Positions 32,414-40,506 of a stretch of 64,000 bases of DNA are shown one piece after another. A program made the position numbers and the translations under genes. Source of the DNA: Hydrogenovibrio thermophilus (GTDB lineage: Bacteria; Pseudomonadota; Gammaproteobacteria; Thiomicrospirales; Thiomicrospiraceae); contig NZ_CP035033.1 of the NCBI RefSeq assembly GCF_004028275.1, forward strand, positions 1,860,001-1,924,000, in the 5' to 3' direction. The notes beneath the pieces were generated by a model. The model ran no database searches and was not told where the DNA came from. It saw only the letters and a list, made by a program, of their open reading frames with translations. Every line of letters starts with the position of its first letter. Positions within the stretch are counted from its first letter, which is position 1.

Positions 32414-34342
32414 TTAGGATTCAACAACTCGCCCAAGGTGCGAAATATCGTCTACAAGTAGATTGAGCAGCTCTTCAAACGAGAAGCTTCCCAGATTTTC
32501 TCCACCACGGGCACGCACGTTTACGGTACCGTTTTCCATTTCCTGATCCCCAACAACGAGGATATACGGCACACGTTGCAAAGTGTGTTCGCGAATTTTA
32601 AACCCAACCTTCTCATTTCTCAAGTCTGTTTCGACTCTAAACCCATGTTTTTTCAATTTTTTAGCAAATTCGGCCACATAATCGTTATGGACTTCCGCAA
32701 TGGAGGCCATCACCATTTGCACCGGTGCCAGCCAGGTTGGGAACTTACCTTCATAGTGTTCAACCAAAATACCGACAAAACGTTCCAGCGACCCGAGAAT
32801 CGCGCGGTGAATCATGACCGGGTGATGCTTTTCGTTGTCTGGACCAATGTAAACGGCATTCAGACGTTCGGCCTGCGTCATCGAGAAATCCAGCTGAATG
32901 GTGCCGCACTGCCAGACTCGACCGATACAATCTTTTAACTGAAATTCGATCTTAGGACCATAAAAAGCACCTTCACCCGGCTGCAAAGCATATTCCAAAC
33001 CAGCGTCTTTAAGGGTCTGTTCCAAGGCTTCCTCGGCCGCATCCCAAACCTCATCGGACCCCACGCGCTGCTCAGGACGCGTCGAAAACTTCACTTGAAT
33101 ATTATCAAACCCAAAATCCGCATAAGTCGTAAAGACCAAATCAATACAGGCCTGCACTTCTTGTTTGATTTGCTCCGGCATACAGAAAATATGCGCATCA
33201 TCCTGGGTAAAAGAGCGCACACGCATCAACCCGTGCAAGGTGCCAGACGGCTCATTACGATGCACCAAACCAAACTCCGCCAAACGAATCGGCAAGTCAC
33301 GGTAACTGCTCAAATTATGATTGTACACCTGAATGTGTCCCGGACAGTTCATCGGCTTAACGGCATAATCACGGTTTTCGGTTTCCGTAGTGAACATATT
33401 GTCCTTAAATTTGTCCCAGTGGCCGGATTTTTCCCACAAGGAGCGGTCCATAATTAATGGCGTTCGGATTTCATGGTAATCGTTTTCACGAAGCTGTTCA
33501 CGCATATAATCTTCCACGATGCGGTACAGGGTCGAACCTTTCGGGTGCCAGAACGCCATGCCCGGTGCCAACTCATCCACATGGAATAAATCCAACTGTT
33601 TCCCCAACTTACGATGATCGCGCTTTTCGGCTTCTTCCATCATCGTCAGGTAGTCGCTCAACTCTTTCTTATCGGCAAACGCCACGCCGTAAATACGTTG
33701 CAACATTTTATTATCGGAATCGCCGCGCCAGTAAGCACCGGCCACATGCGTCAACTTAAACGCTTTAATGAACCCCATGTTCGGTACGTGCGGCCCACGA
33801 CACATGTCAATGTATTCCTGGTGATAGTAAAAACCGAACTCCGTCTCAGCCGGCATATCTTCAATCAGTTCGACTTTGTAGTCTTCACCACGTTCCTTGA
33901 AAATCGCTAACGCCTCATCACGTGGCGTCATCTTTTTAATGACTTCGTACTTGGTTTTCGCCAATTCCGTCATACGCTTTTCAATTTTCGACAGATCTTC
34001 GGGCGTGATTTTTTCTTCCAGATCAATGTCGTAATAAAAGCCGTTTTCAATGACCGGGCCAATCGCCATCTTCGCCGACGGATACAATTGCTTCAAGGCG
34101 TGCCCCAACAAATGGGCACAGGAATGTCGCATGATGTGCAAACCATCTTCATCTTTCAGAGTGATAATCTGCAGTTCGGCATCTTCCGTGATCAAATCAC
34201 ACGCATCTTTCAATTGACCGTTCACACGACCGGCAATCGTCGCTTTGGCCAACCCCGTCCCGATATCGGACGCAACTTGCATGACAGTAACGGCATCTTC
34301 AAACGCTCTTTTCGAGCCATCCGGCAAGGTAATGATAGGCAT
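32414..34342 (-). CDS. thrS: Threonyl-tRNA synthetase
   Basis: A 642-residue class II synthetase. It has an N-terminal TGS domain (1-62), an editing domain with HxxxH at His73/His77 and a later Cys-rich site, the catalytic core with MNCPGHI and the class II motifs, and a C-terminal anticodon-binding domain. It heads the thrS-infC-rpmI-rplT-pheST-ihfA operon, with infC starting 35 bases later. Confidence 0.98.
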   Translation of the reverse strand: MPIITLPDGSKRAFEDAVTVMQVASDIGTGLAKATIAGRVNGQLKDACDLITEDAELQIITLKDEDGLHIMRHSCAHLLGHALKQLYPSAKMAIGPVIENGFYYDIDLEEKITPEDLSKIEKRMTELAKTKYEVIKKMTPRDEALAIFKERGEDYKVELIEDMPAETEFGFYYHQEYIDMCRGPHVPNMGFIKAFKLTHVAGAYWRGDSDNKMLQRIYGVAFADKKELSDYLTMMEEAEKRDHRKLGKQLDLFHVDELAPGMAFWHPKGSTLYRIVEDYMREQLRENDYHEIRTPLIMDRSLWEKSGHWDKFKDNMFTTETENRDYAVKPMNCPGHIQVYNHNLSSYRDLPIRLAEFGLVHRNEPSGTLHGLMRVRSFTQDDAHIFCMPEQIKQEVQACIDLVFTTYADFGFDNIQVKFSTRPEQRVGSDEVWDAAEEALEQTLKDAGLEYALQPGEGAFYGPKIEFQLKDCIGRVWQCGTIQLDFSMTQAERLNAVYIGPDNEKHHPVMIHRAILGSLERFVGILVEHYEGKFPTWLAPVQMVMASIAEVHNDYVAEFAKKLKKHGFRVETDLRNEKVGFKIREHTLQRVPYILVVGDQEMENGTVNVRARGGENLGSFSFEELLNLLVDDISHLGRVVES

Positions 34343-34565
34343 GATTTAATCTCTTTAAATTTTATTCAACTATTTCAATTCAAATTATTTTTAAATTTAC
34401 TTCTTAAAATGCACTGACGACAAAGATGGGAGCAGGTTTCCCGAAGAAAAGTCAATCCGCGGCAAAGCGGACGATTATAACACGAAGGATTACGTTTTAG
34501 CAGATTAAAATGAAAAATAACCACTGGTGTGTAATCGAGGCAAACAATGCGTTCACCCCGATAAA
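34343..34565 (-). other. Leader and upstream region of thrS (no gene)
   Basis: About 220 bases without a gene. From the predicted transcript start (about 34468) the leader of thrS is about 125 bases and begins with a hairpin, TCCGC/GCGGA around TTTGCC (about 34457-34472). E. coli ThrRS represses its own mRNA through leader hairpins that mimic tRNA(Thr); I cannot see a clear anticodon mimic here. Confidence 0.4.
34474..34482 (-). promoter_or_regulatory. Extended -10 promoter of the thrS operon
   Basis: On the minus strand TGTTATAAT matches the extended -10 consensus TGnTATAAT exactly. No good -35 is seen, which is usual for this promoter type. Confidence 0.6.
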
Positions 34566-34586
34566 TCAATGCCTTATAAGCATTGA
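34566..34586 (-). terminator. Hairpin, probable original rhodanese terminator
   Basis: TCAATGC (34566-34572) pairs with GCATTGA (34580-34586) around CTTATAA, followed on the minus strand by TTTAT. Without the 195-bp insertion and one copy of its target repeat, it would start about 14 bases after the rhodanese stop codon. Confidence 0.5.
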
Positions 34587-34599
34587 GGTTATTCAAATA

Positions 34600-34794
34600 G
34601 AGAGCTTTGCATGAGTGGGGCGCGAGGCAAAAATGAGATAAAATTTTTCTGAATTAGGCGGAAAACGAAGCTAATAGCGGGCTATTAACGAGTTTTTCAA
34701 CGAAACATAGAACTCGACGCCCGAAGGGGTAAGTCGAGACATTCAGGAAGATTTTAGCCATTTTAGCCGTGAATCCTTCTCGTGTGAAGCTCTC
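34600..34794. mobile_element. 195-bp MITE-like element with 5-bp target duplication
   Basis: The ends are imperfect inverted repeats: GAGAGCTTTGCATGAG on the left and, read inward on the other strand, GAGAGCTTCACACGAG on the right (13 of 16 match). It is flanked by direct repeats AAATA (34595-34599 and 34795-34799). Inside are further inverted repeats: GCTAATAGC/GCTATTAAC, CGAGTT/AACTCG and CTCGAC/GTCGAG. There is no coding capacity for a transposase. The right-hand repeat abuts the stop codon of the rhodanese gene. Confidence 0.7.
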
Positions 34795-34799
34795 AAATA

Positions 34800-35480
34800 T
34801 TAAGGCGAGGTCGTCGTGGTGAGACCCAAAGCATTCCAGGCCTGCATGCCACCGCGGTACCAATAGATTTTATCCGCCGGGTAGCCCATATTCACCAACG
34901 CTTTGATATTGGTCGGCGACTGACCACACCAAGGGCCGTTACAGAACATCACCAAGGTTTTCGCATTGGAAAAATCCCAGATACCGTCATCGACTTTGGC
35001 GCCAAACCGGCTGGTCAACAAATCTTCCACAACGAAGGGTTGATAAGAAGAAGATTCCGGATACAACTGCGTCCACGGGATATTAATGGCACTTGGAATC
35101 GAACCTTTTCGAACCCAGTCCGGGGTACGTGAATCAATAATCATAATGCTTTTATCGCCATCGGAGCGGGCTTTCAAAAACTTCAACATCTCAATTTCAC
35201 CAATCGTATGCACGCCGGGCAATAACTGCATCGGTTGCACACAAAACGGCGGACAAGCCCGAGACGTTAATGCATAATCCTCATTAATCGTATTTTTGAC
35301 GTTTTGATTACGTTTGATGACATACTTTTTGCCATTGTCCATCACTGTGATGGAGGCCAAATCTTTGGTGATGTTCACCTTCTGTTCGGCCGCATACACC
35401 GACGACGTCCCGAACAGCGCGCCCAAAGGCCCGCTCAGCATCAGCACCAACACAAAGCTCAAAAATGATTTAATCGCCAT
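34800..35480 (-). CDS. Periplasmic rhodanese-domain protein
   Basis: The 226-residue precursor has a signal peptide cut after VYA (residue 30). The mature part has an N-terminal beta segment, a CPPFC pair (Cys76, Cys80) and a rhodanese domain (about 90-220) with the active-site loop Cys180-Asn-Gly-Pro-Trp-Cys185-Gly-Gln-Ser. The domain probably carries persulfide or forms a disulfide in the periplasm, plausible in a sulfur oxidiser; the substrate is unknown. A consensus AAAGGAGGTG ribosome site and a strong promoter precede it. An imperfect palindrome copy (CCAGGCCTGC, 34836-34845) lies near the C-terminus. Confidence 0.88.
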   Translation of the reverse strand: MAIKSFLSFVLVLMLSGPLGALFGTSSVYAAEQKVNITKDLASITVMDNGKKYVIKRNQNVKNTINEDYALTSRACPPFCVQPMQLLPGVHTIGEIEMLKFLKARSDGDKSIMIIDSRTPDWVRKGSIPSAINIPWTQLYPESSSYQPFVVEDLLTSRFGAKVDDGIWDFSNAKTLVMFCNGPWCGQSPTNIKALVNMGYPADKIYWYRGGMQAWNALGLTTTTSP

Positions 35481-35533
35481 GACACACCTCCTTTCGAAAA
35501 AAATCGAAAACCGACTAGCGGGTTACGACCTCA

Positions 35534-35562
35534 ACGATAGCAATCCATCGACCGACTGTCAA
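35534..35562 (-). promoter_or_regulatory. Rhodanese gene promoter
   Basis: On the minus strand a perfect TTGACA (35557-35562), 17 bases, then TATCGT (35534-35539). The start point lies about 45 bases before the ATG. Confidence 0.7.
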
Positions 35563-35613
35563 AAAAACCTAGTCACCAGAAAGGTTATTCCACAATCTTT
35601 TCACAAAGAATTG

Positions 35614-35623
35614 CCAGGCCTGG
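35614..35623. repeat. CCAGGCCTGG palindrome copy 7 (intergenic)
   Basis: Exact copy between the divergent rhodanese and pcm promoters, not part of a terminator. Confidence 0.9.
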
Positions 35624-35697
35624 GCATTTTGCGGATTTCATACAACCTGCCACAATCCACCTTAAATGGATTCGCTGTTTTTTCAAAAAAATTCCGC

Positions 35698-35703
35698 TAT
35701 AAT
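35698..35703 (+). promoter_or_regulatory. -10 box of the pcm-like gene
   Basis: Perfect TATAAT without a clear -35; the AT-rich run upstream (35677-35693) may compensate. It gives a leader of about 100 bases to the ATG at 35813. Confidence 0.45.
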
Positions 35704-35812
35704 TAAGCGCCCATTTTGAGACGGCCGAATTACCCCAAAGCGAAAAAAGCGGGTAAAGACAATGAATAAAAACCTCGTACTCAACGGAACCAGAACAAAA
35801 GGAACACCCCCA

Positions 35813-36460
35813 ATGAACTTCGAACAAGCGCGCTTTAACATGGTCGAACAACAAATCCGCCCTTGGGATGTGCTCGACCCGAAAATACTGGATTTGTTCA
35901 TGTCAACACCACGTCACGAGTTCGTGGCCGAGTCGCAACAAGCGCTGGCTTACAGCGACATCGAATTGCCGATTGGCGAAGATCAATCCATGTTGCCGCC
36001 ACGTGTCGAGGCCCGCTTACTGCAAGCGCTTGACCCGGCCGAAGACGAAACCGTACTGGAAATTGGAACCGGTTCCGGCTACACCACAGCCCTGCTGGCT
36101 AAAGCAGCAAAAAGCGTCACCACCGTAGAGCTTTTCCCAAGCTTACAAGAAACGGCCCAGCAACGTTTGACCGAATTCGACAACATTACCTTCAAACAAG
36201 GCGACGCCAGCCAAGGTTGGGATGATGGTCAAACCTACGACGTCATCTTCCTGACCGGCGCCGTGGCCGAACTGCCCGACAGTTACAAGCAACAACTGAA
36301 CCTGGGCGGCCGACTGGTCGCCATCCAGGGCGAAAAACCGACTATGACCGCAGAGGTCTTGACCCGCATCAGTGACACCGAATGGGAAACGGAAGTCTTG
36401 TTTGAAACCGTCTTGCCTTACCTGGTCAATGCCGAACCGAAATCGCATTTTTCCCTTTAA
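35813..36460 (+). CDS. pcm: Protein-L-isoaspartate O-methyltransferase-like protein
   Basis: A 215-residue SAM-dependent methyltransferase of the PCMT family, whose members repair isoaspartyl residues in damaged proteins. The SAM motif VLEIGTGSGY is at 81-90. The ATG at 35813 (MNFEQARFNMVEQQIRPWDV) fits the family start; AAGGA lies about 10 bases upstream. This subfamily, with the IRPWDVLD N-terminus, often sits beside tolC in proteobacteria, and its repair activity is not proved. Here it is convergent with the ligase gene. Confidence 0.85.
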   Translation: MNFEQARFNMVEQQIRPWDVLDPKILDLFMSTPRHEFVAESQQALAYSDIELPIGEDQSMLPPRVEARLLQALDPAEDETVLEIGTGSGYTTALLAKAAKSVTTVELFPSLQETAQQRLTEFDNITFKQGDASQGWDDGQTYDVIFLTGAVAELPDSYKQQLNLGGRLVAIQGEKPTMTAEVLTRISDTEWETEVLFETVLPYLVNAEPKSHFSL

Positions 36461-36486
36461 TCAAACACGTTTAGCCAGGCCACCTT

Positions 36487-37347
36487 TTACTGCAACCCCT
36501 GGTCGGTGCGGACACGCAAAAAGACCGGGAACCGCGGTTTCCCTTTCTGAGTCAAACCATAATACTTAAACGTCACCCAGGTATTAAGCGTTGGCGGATT
36601 TTTACGCTCCGCAGCACTTAAGCCCGAACCCAGTTTAATCCGCTGCCCTTGCCAATCACATACCAAAGAACCGACCAAACCGTCAAAACGGCCTTTGCCT
36701 GGCGTATAGCCAACCACTCGACACTCATCATCCCAATAGGTTTTCACTTTCAAGGCCGTTTGCGTTCGGCCAGTCACATAGGGTTGTGAAGCCTGTCGTA
36801 AAATTAGCCCTTCGGCGCCCTTTTCAACCAGCCGGTCAAGCGTTTCTTGAACCTGATCCGTCGTTTCAACCGGTATTTGCGGAATCAACTTCACCTGTGG
36901 TAAAGACTGTTTTTTCAAATAGGTTTCCAACACCGCAAGCCGCTCCAACAATCCTCCAGATTGGTTCGGCACGTCAAATACCCGGTAAGAGATTTGGTTC
37001 CACCGGTTATCCGGTTCCTGCTGGCGCACAATGGAAACGATGTTTTCAAAGTCTTGGCGTCTGGTCCAAAGCTCACCGTCCAACTCAAACTTCGGAAAGC
37101 CTTTCAAAAACCAAGCTGGAGCATGAATAATCTGGCCACCACGTGATAACAACTGCTGACCATCCCAGTAAGCTCGAACGCCATCCAGCTTTTCACTCAT
37201 CAACCAACCTCGAACGTCGACTTTACCCGGTTCATACACCTTTGGTAAAAAAAGGTCAGGACTGTCTTCTGAGTTGGCCGTTGGGAAAGCCACCAAGCCG
37301 CCGCACAAACAAAAAAGGAGGCCAAGCCTCCTAACTATTAGATTCAT
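36487..37347 (-). CDS. ligE: Periplasmic ATP-dependent DNA ligase (LigE-like)
   Basis: The 286-residue protein has an N-terminal signal sequence (about 1-25) and the nucleotidyltransferase motif Lys53-Leu-Asp-Gly56, then FELDGELW, EGLILR and VKTYWDDECRVVGY, followed by an OB domain. Minimal ATP ligases with a signal peptide (LigE group: Haemophilus, Neisseria, Vibrio) are thought to seal DNA in the periplasm and are associated with natural competence. The neighbour upstream is comEA, 12 bases away. A terminator-like hairpin lies inside the first 13 codons (37310-37332). Confidence 0.88.
   Translation of the reverse strand: MNLIVRRLGLLFCLCGGLVAFPTANSEDSPDLFLPKVYEPGKVDVRGWLMSEKLDGVRAYWDGQQLLSRGGQIIHAPAWFLKGFPKFELDGELWTRRQDFENIVSIVRQQEPDNRWNQISYRVFDVPNQSGGLLERLAVLETYLKKQSLPQVKLIPQIPVETTDQVQETLDRLVEKGAEGLILRQASQPYVTGRTQTALKVKTYWDDECRVVGYTPGKGRFDGLVGSLVCDWQGQRIKLGSGLSAAERKNPPTLNTWVTFKYYGLTQKGKPRFPVFLRVRTDQGLQ
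37310..37332 (-). terminator. Terminator-like hairpin inside the 5' end of ligE
   Basis: On the minus strand AGGAGGC, loop TTG, GCCTCCT, then six T. It lies 15-38 bases into the ligase coding region, downstream of comEA. It would stop transcripts reading from comEA unless ribosomes on ligE cover the hairpin. Confidence 0.6.
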
Positions 37348-37359
37348 TTGCTGTCTCGA

Positions 37360-37623
37360 TTATTTCTTATCCGACAACAAAATATCGCTCTTGTTCTTCT
37401 CAAGCGTCTTGACGCCAATGCCTTTGACATTCGCCAGCTCATCTACGGACTTAAATCCGCCGTGCGCTTTACGGTACTCAACAATCGCCTGCGCCTTTAC
37501 TTCACCCACACCACTCAAAGCATCGGCAATTTCACTCGCCGAAGCGCTGTTTACATTGACTGGTGCCGCCATAACGTAGGAAGCGAAAAACAAACTAAAA
37601 ACAAGTGCAACTAATCTAATCAT
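37360..37623 (-). CDS. comEA: ComEA-type helix-hairpin-helix DNA-binding protein
   Basis: The 87-residue precursor has a signal peptide cut near VMA/AP (residue 19) and a mature tandem helix-hairpin-helix domain (GVGEVKAQAIVEYR, then VKGIGVKTLEK). ComEA binds double-stranded DNA in the periplasm and ratchets it in during transformation. I used the second of two ATGs (37623) because AAAGGA is seven bases upstream of it. It is paired with the LigE-like ligase. Confidence 0.9.
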   Translation of the reverse strand: MIRLVALVFSLFFASYVMAAPVNVNSASASEIADALSGVGEVKAQAIVEYRKAHGGFKSVDELANVKGIGVKTLEKNKSDILLSDKK

Positions 37624-37703
37624 CGTTATCATCCTTTAACTTTTAATATTAAAAATTACGCACTAAAGCGTAACAAAATGATAACGCAAAAACATTAGAA
37701 ACA

Positions 37704-37724
37704 CAAAACCCCGCTATGCAGGGT
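37704..37724 (-). terminator. Terminator after wzz
   Basis: On the minus strand ACCCTGC, loop ATA, GCGGGGT (one T-G pair), then TTTTGTGTTT. It lies about 45 bases beyond the wzz stop. Confidence 0.65.
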
Positions 37725-37766
37725 CTTTAATGTAGCTCTGGGGTCAAGCAAACCCGCTAATAAAAA

Positions 37767-38873
37767 CTAACTCACCGTCATTTCCGCTCGGCGCTTTTTA
37801 ACCGCACGACGAATCAACGCCACAAAGACGCCCAACATTAAACCCAGAACACCAGCGACCGCTAAAATTAACGCTTTTTTAGGCTTTATTTTTTCTCCTA
37901 GGGTCGGGGCTTGGTCAACCTTAACGACACTGACATTATTCAAGTTCACTTGAACGGCATTCAATAACGCCAAGCGCTCTTCCAAATCTCTTAATCTCTC
38001 AATAAAAGGGTCATCGGACTTTCTTTCTAGCAATGCACTCTTTTCGGCTTCCAGCAATTTATACCCAAGGTAATACAAAGGCAGGCCCTGTGCTTGTACT
38101 CCTTGAATCCCTACCTCGGGCCCCACAGCCTTCGGCTCCGCCAAATTTAGCTTACGGGCAATGACAATCGCCTCTCCAAGTCGTGCAATCCGATCCATTC
38201 GTTTAGCCTTTGCGATTAAACGCGCCGAATCAATCTCTTTCTGAGTTTGATCCATCAACGTCTGACGTTCAAACAACACCTCTCCACTTAACTCTTTTGT
38301 GGTTTTTTCGATGGCTTGATTCACAATTTTCGACAACAAACGCTGCACATCCTGCTCACTTACTTGCAGAGCAAGATTAGCTGAAACCGCACTGGTATTC
38401 GCATTCTTTCTCGGAAAGTTAACCGAATAATCACTCAAAAAACGTTCAAACGCTTTATTAAACGCTTCTTGATAGTCTGCCCCAACCAACTCGCTAGAAC
38501 CCGAGTCGAACACTTCCATTAAATTATTTTCTTTAAAAACGTCATTCAAAATACTTCGAGAGGTTAAGTTCTTAGTAAATGCGTTCATCACGCCTAAGGG
38601 AACGTAAGACCCATTCCGTCCCAATTGAATATCCAAGCGGTTTAATTCTTGTATGGCATCCTTTTCTGGCGGCAAAAAATACGCACTCGACTGATAAGTC
38701 GGCTTCACCCAAAACGCATAAACAGTTGCAATTGCAATCACCGCTATAAAGCTCACCAGAATCAGCTTTTTTTCCTCAACCAACCCATTCCATAGCTCAA
38801 ATAAATCAATTTCATCTTCCCCTGCGTAACGAGCGCTTTCAGGCAAATTACCAAGCTGTTTTTCCATATTCAC
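37767..38873 (-). CDS. wzz: Wzz-family polysaccharide chain-length regulator
   Basis: The 368-residue polysaccharide co-polymerase has membrane segments at about 35-55 and 335-357 flanking a large periplasmic coiled-coil region, and a short basic C-terminal tail (RRAVKKRRAEM). It sets the O-antigen chain length produced by the Wzy polymerase. It is divergent from the wcaJ-like gene and its own terminator follows. No C-terminal tyrosine-kinase domain is present. Confidence 0.9.
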   Translation of the reverse strand: MNMEKQLGNLPESARYAGEDEIDLFELWNGLVEEKKLILVSFIAVIAIATVYAFWVKPTYQSSAYFLPPEKDAIQELNRLDIQLGRNGSYVPLGVMNAFTKNLTSRSILNDVFKENNLMEVFDSGSSELVGADYQEAFNKAFERFLSDYSVNFPRKNANTSAVSANLALQVSEQDVQRLLSKIVNQAIEKTTKELSGEVLFERQTLMDQTQKEIDSARLIAKAKRMDRIARLGEAIVIARKLNLAEPKAVGPEVGIQGVQAQGLPLYYLGYKLLEAEKSALLERKSDDPFIERLRDLEERLALLNAVQVNLNNVSVVKVDQAPTLGEKIKPKKALILAVAGVLGLMLGVFVALIRRAVKKRRAEMTVS

Positions 38874-39015
38874 TAAACCTTGAATTGTTTTATTTTATCA
38901 TGCAAAAGTATAACCAATTTTCACCAGACGAGGTAATCATTCACCCGTAACACCTGCTATATACACGGCAATAGGTTTACGAAATAATCCTCAGTTTTTT
39001 AAAGCCTATTCACGC

Positions 39016-39021
39016 TATAAT
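39016..39021 (+). promoter_or_regulatory. -10 box of the wcaJ-like gene
   Basis: Perfect TATAAT with only a T-run near the -35 position. The transcript would start near 39028 and include the hairpin at 39051-39081. Confidence 0.5.
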
Positions 39022-39050
39022 ACAAAGTAATAATAAACGATTAGAAACAA

Positions 39051-39081
39051 CGATAGAGTCAACTCTTCATTGACTCTATCG
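39051..39081 (+). promoter_or_regulatory. Perfect 12-bp hairpin in the wcaJ leader
   Basis: CGATAGAGTCAA (39051-39062) and TTGACTCTATCG (39070-39081) pair perfectly around the loop CTCTTCA. It ends 27 bases before the ATG and has no T-run, so it is not a simple terminator. No ops/JUMPstart sequence was seen nearby. Confidence 0.6.
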
Positions 39082-39108
39082 TAATGCCATAACAGGGTAC
39101 TTAATTTT

Positions 39109-40506
39109 ATGCTTAATGCCATCAAGCCTGACCATTCCGGTTTTGTTTGGATTCACCGCGTCATTGACGCTCTCCTCCCTATTCTCTTACTTCTAAGCCT
39201 TACTCAACTTCAAAATATTCCTTGGCACGACCGATACTTAACCATGGGGTTATTAGGCGGGTTCGTTTTTGTCATCGCCAGCCAAATGGTCGGCGTTTAT
39301 CGCAGCTGGCGAGGCCGGTCCCTGTTTGCCAGCGCCAAACTCATTCTAAACGCTTGGCTGCTCACTTGGGCCACACTGATCGTTATTGCTTTTTTGTATA
39401 AAGACAGTGAAAATTTCTCACGCTTGGCCGTCACCCTTTGGGCCATCATCACGCCGATCATTTTAATCGGCTACCGCGTCACATTACGAACTGTCTTGGC
39501 CAAATACCGTATGCACGGTAATAACACCAAAACCATTGCCATTATCGGCGCAGGTAAAGTTGGCCAACATATTGCCAATATCATCCAAAACAACCCCTGG
39601 TTGGGCTACCGTGTCTGTGCTTTTTATGACGACAACACAGAGCTTCACAACACTCAGATAAACGACATTCCAGTCAAGGGATGCACCAATCAAATCGGTG
39701 ACATCGTTAACCAAAATCACTACAGTGAAATTTATATTTGCCTACCCTTACGAGCCGAGCAAAAAATCAAACAAATCCTTAACGAACTCACCGACACCAC
39801 CAGCGTCGTGAAATTCGTACCAGACCTATTTAGCTTCGATCTCATGCATGCCAAAACCAGTGAACTCAAAGGGATTCCCGTTTTCAGTGTGTACGACACG
39901 CCTCTCAGCTCGACCAGCAATCAAATCATTAAAAGGCTAGAGGACGTTGTCTTCTCGTCCATCATATTAGTACTCATCAGCCCAATACTTTTATGGATTG
40001 CCTTCATGGTCAAAAAAAGTTCTCCCGGCCCAGTTTTATTCAAACAAAAGCGCTATGGGCTTAATGGAAAAGAAATTAAGGTTTACAAATTTCGCTCTAT
40101 GACCGCTCAGGACAACGGAGCCGTTATTAAGCAAGCCACACAAAACGACCCTAGAGTCACGCCTTTTGGTGCTTTTATTCGCCGCACAAGCTTAGACGAA
40201 CTTCCTCAATTTATTAATGTATTGCAAGGCAAAATGAGCATTGTCGGCCCCAGACCTCATGCCGTAGCTCATAACGAAGAGTATCGGAAGCTTGTCCCCA
40301 AATATATGCAGCGTCACTTAGTGAAGCCAGGCATCACAGGCTGGGCACAAATCAACGGCTGGCGAGGTGAAACAGACACATTGGAAAAAATGGAAAAACG
40401 AGTGCAATTTGATTTGCACTACATTAACAACTGGTCATTATGGCTGGATATCAGAATTATCATTTTGACTATTTTCAAAGGGTTCATCAATAAAAACGCT
40501 TATTAA
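39109..40506 (+). CDS. wcaJ: Undecaprenyl-phosphate glucose phosphotransferase (WcaJ type)
   Basis: This enzyme starts the polysaccharide repeat unit by moving a hexose-1-phosphate to undecaprenyl phosphate. The 465-residue protein has four N-terminal membrane helices (about 15-125), a Rossmann-like CoA-binding domain (about 140-250; IIGAGKVGQHIA), a fifth hydrophobic segment, and the C-terminal sugar-transferase domain with VYKFRSM, TSLDELPQ, VGPRPHAVAH and KPGITGWAQI. It is the only plus-strand gene of the locus and overlaps the convergent glycosyltransferase by four bases. The sugar (glucose or galactose) cannot be read from sequence. Confidence 0.92.
   Translation: MLNAIKPDHSGFVWIHRVIDALLPILLLLSLTQLQNIPWHDRYLTMGLLGGFVFVIASQMVGVYRSWRGRSLFASAKLILNAWLLTWATLIVIAFLYKDSENFSRLAVTLWAIITPIILIGYRVTLRTVLAKYRMHGNNTKTIAIIGAGKVGQHIANIIQNNPWLGYRVCAFYDDNTELHNTQINDIPVKGCTNQIGDIVNQNHYSEIYICLPLRAEQKIKQILNELTDTTSVVKFVPDLFSFDLMHAKTSELKGIPVFSVYDTPLSSTSNQIIKRLEDVVFSSIILVLISPILLWIAFMVKKSSPGPVLFKQKRYGLNGKEIKVYKFRSMTAQDNGAVIKQATQNDPRVTPFGAFIRRTSLDELPQFINVLQGKMSIVGPRPHAVAHNEEYRKLVPKYMQRHLVKPGITGWAQINGWRGETDTLEKMEKRVQFDLHYINNWSLWLDIRIIILTIFKGFINKNAY

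Larger units (their letters stand above)
35481..35812. other. Divergent intergenic region, rhodanese / pcm
   Basis: 332 bp without a gene. It contains the rhodanese promoter (35534-35562), palindrome copy 7 (35614-35623), a TATAAT for the methyltransferase (35698-35703), and about 100 bases of leader. An in-frame ATG at 35762 exists but has no ribosome site. Confidence 0.7.

Noticed and set aside
34800-34802. Truncation of the rhodanese gene by the MITE-like element
   Set aside because: The stop codon lies just outside the target duplication, and the rhodanese domain is complete, so the protein is probably intact.
34654-34863. Minus-strand 69-codon frame over the MITE-like element
   Set aside because: It crosses the element and the end of the rhodanese gene, has no ribosome site, and resembles nothing known.
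38874-39108. ops/JUMPstart element for RfaH control of the O-antigen locus
   Set aside because: No GGCGGTAG core was found on either strand in this gap.
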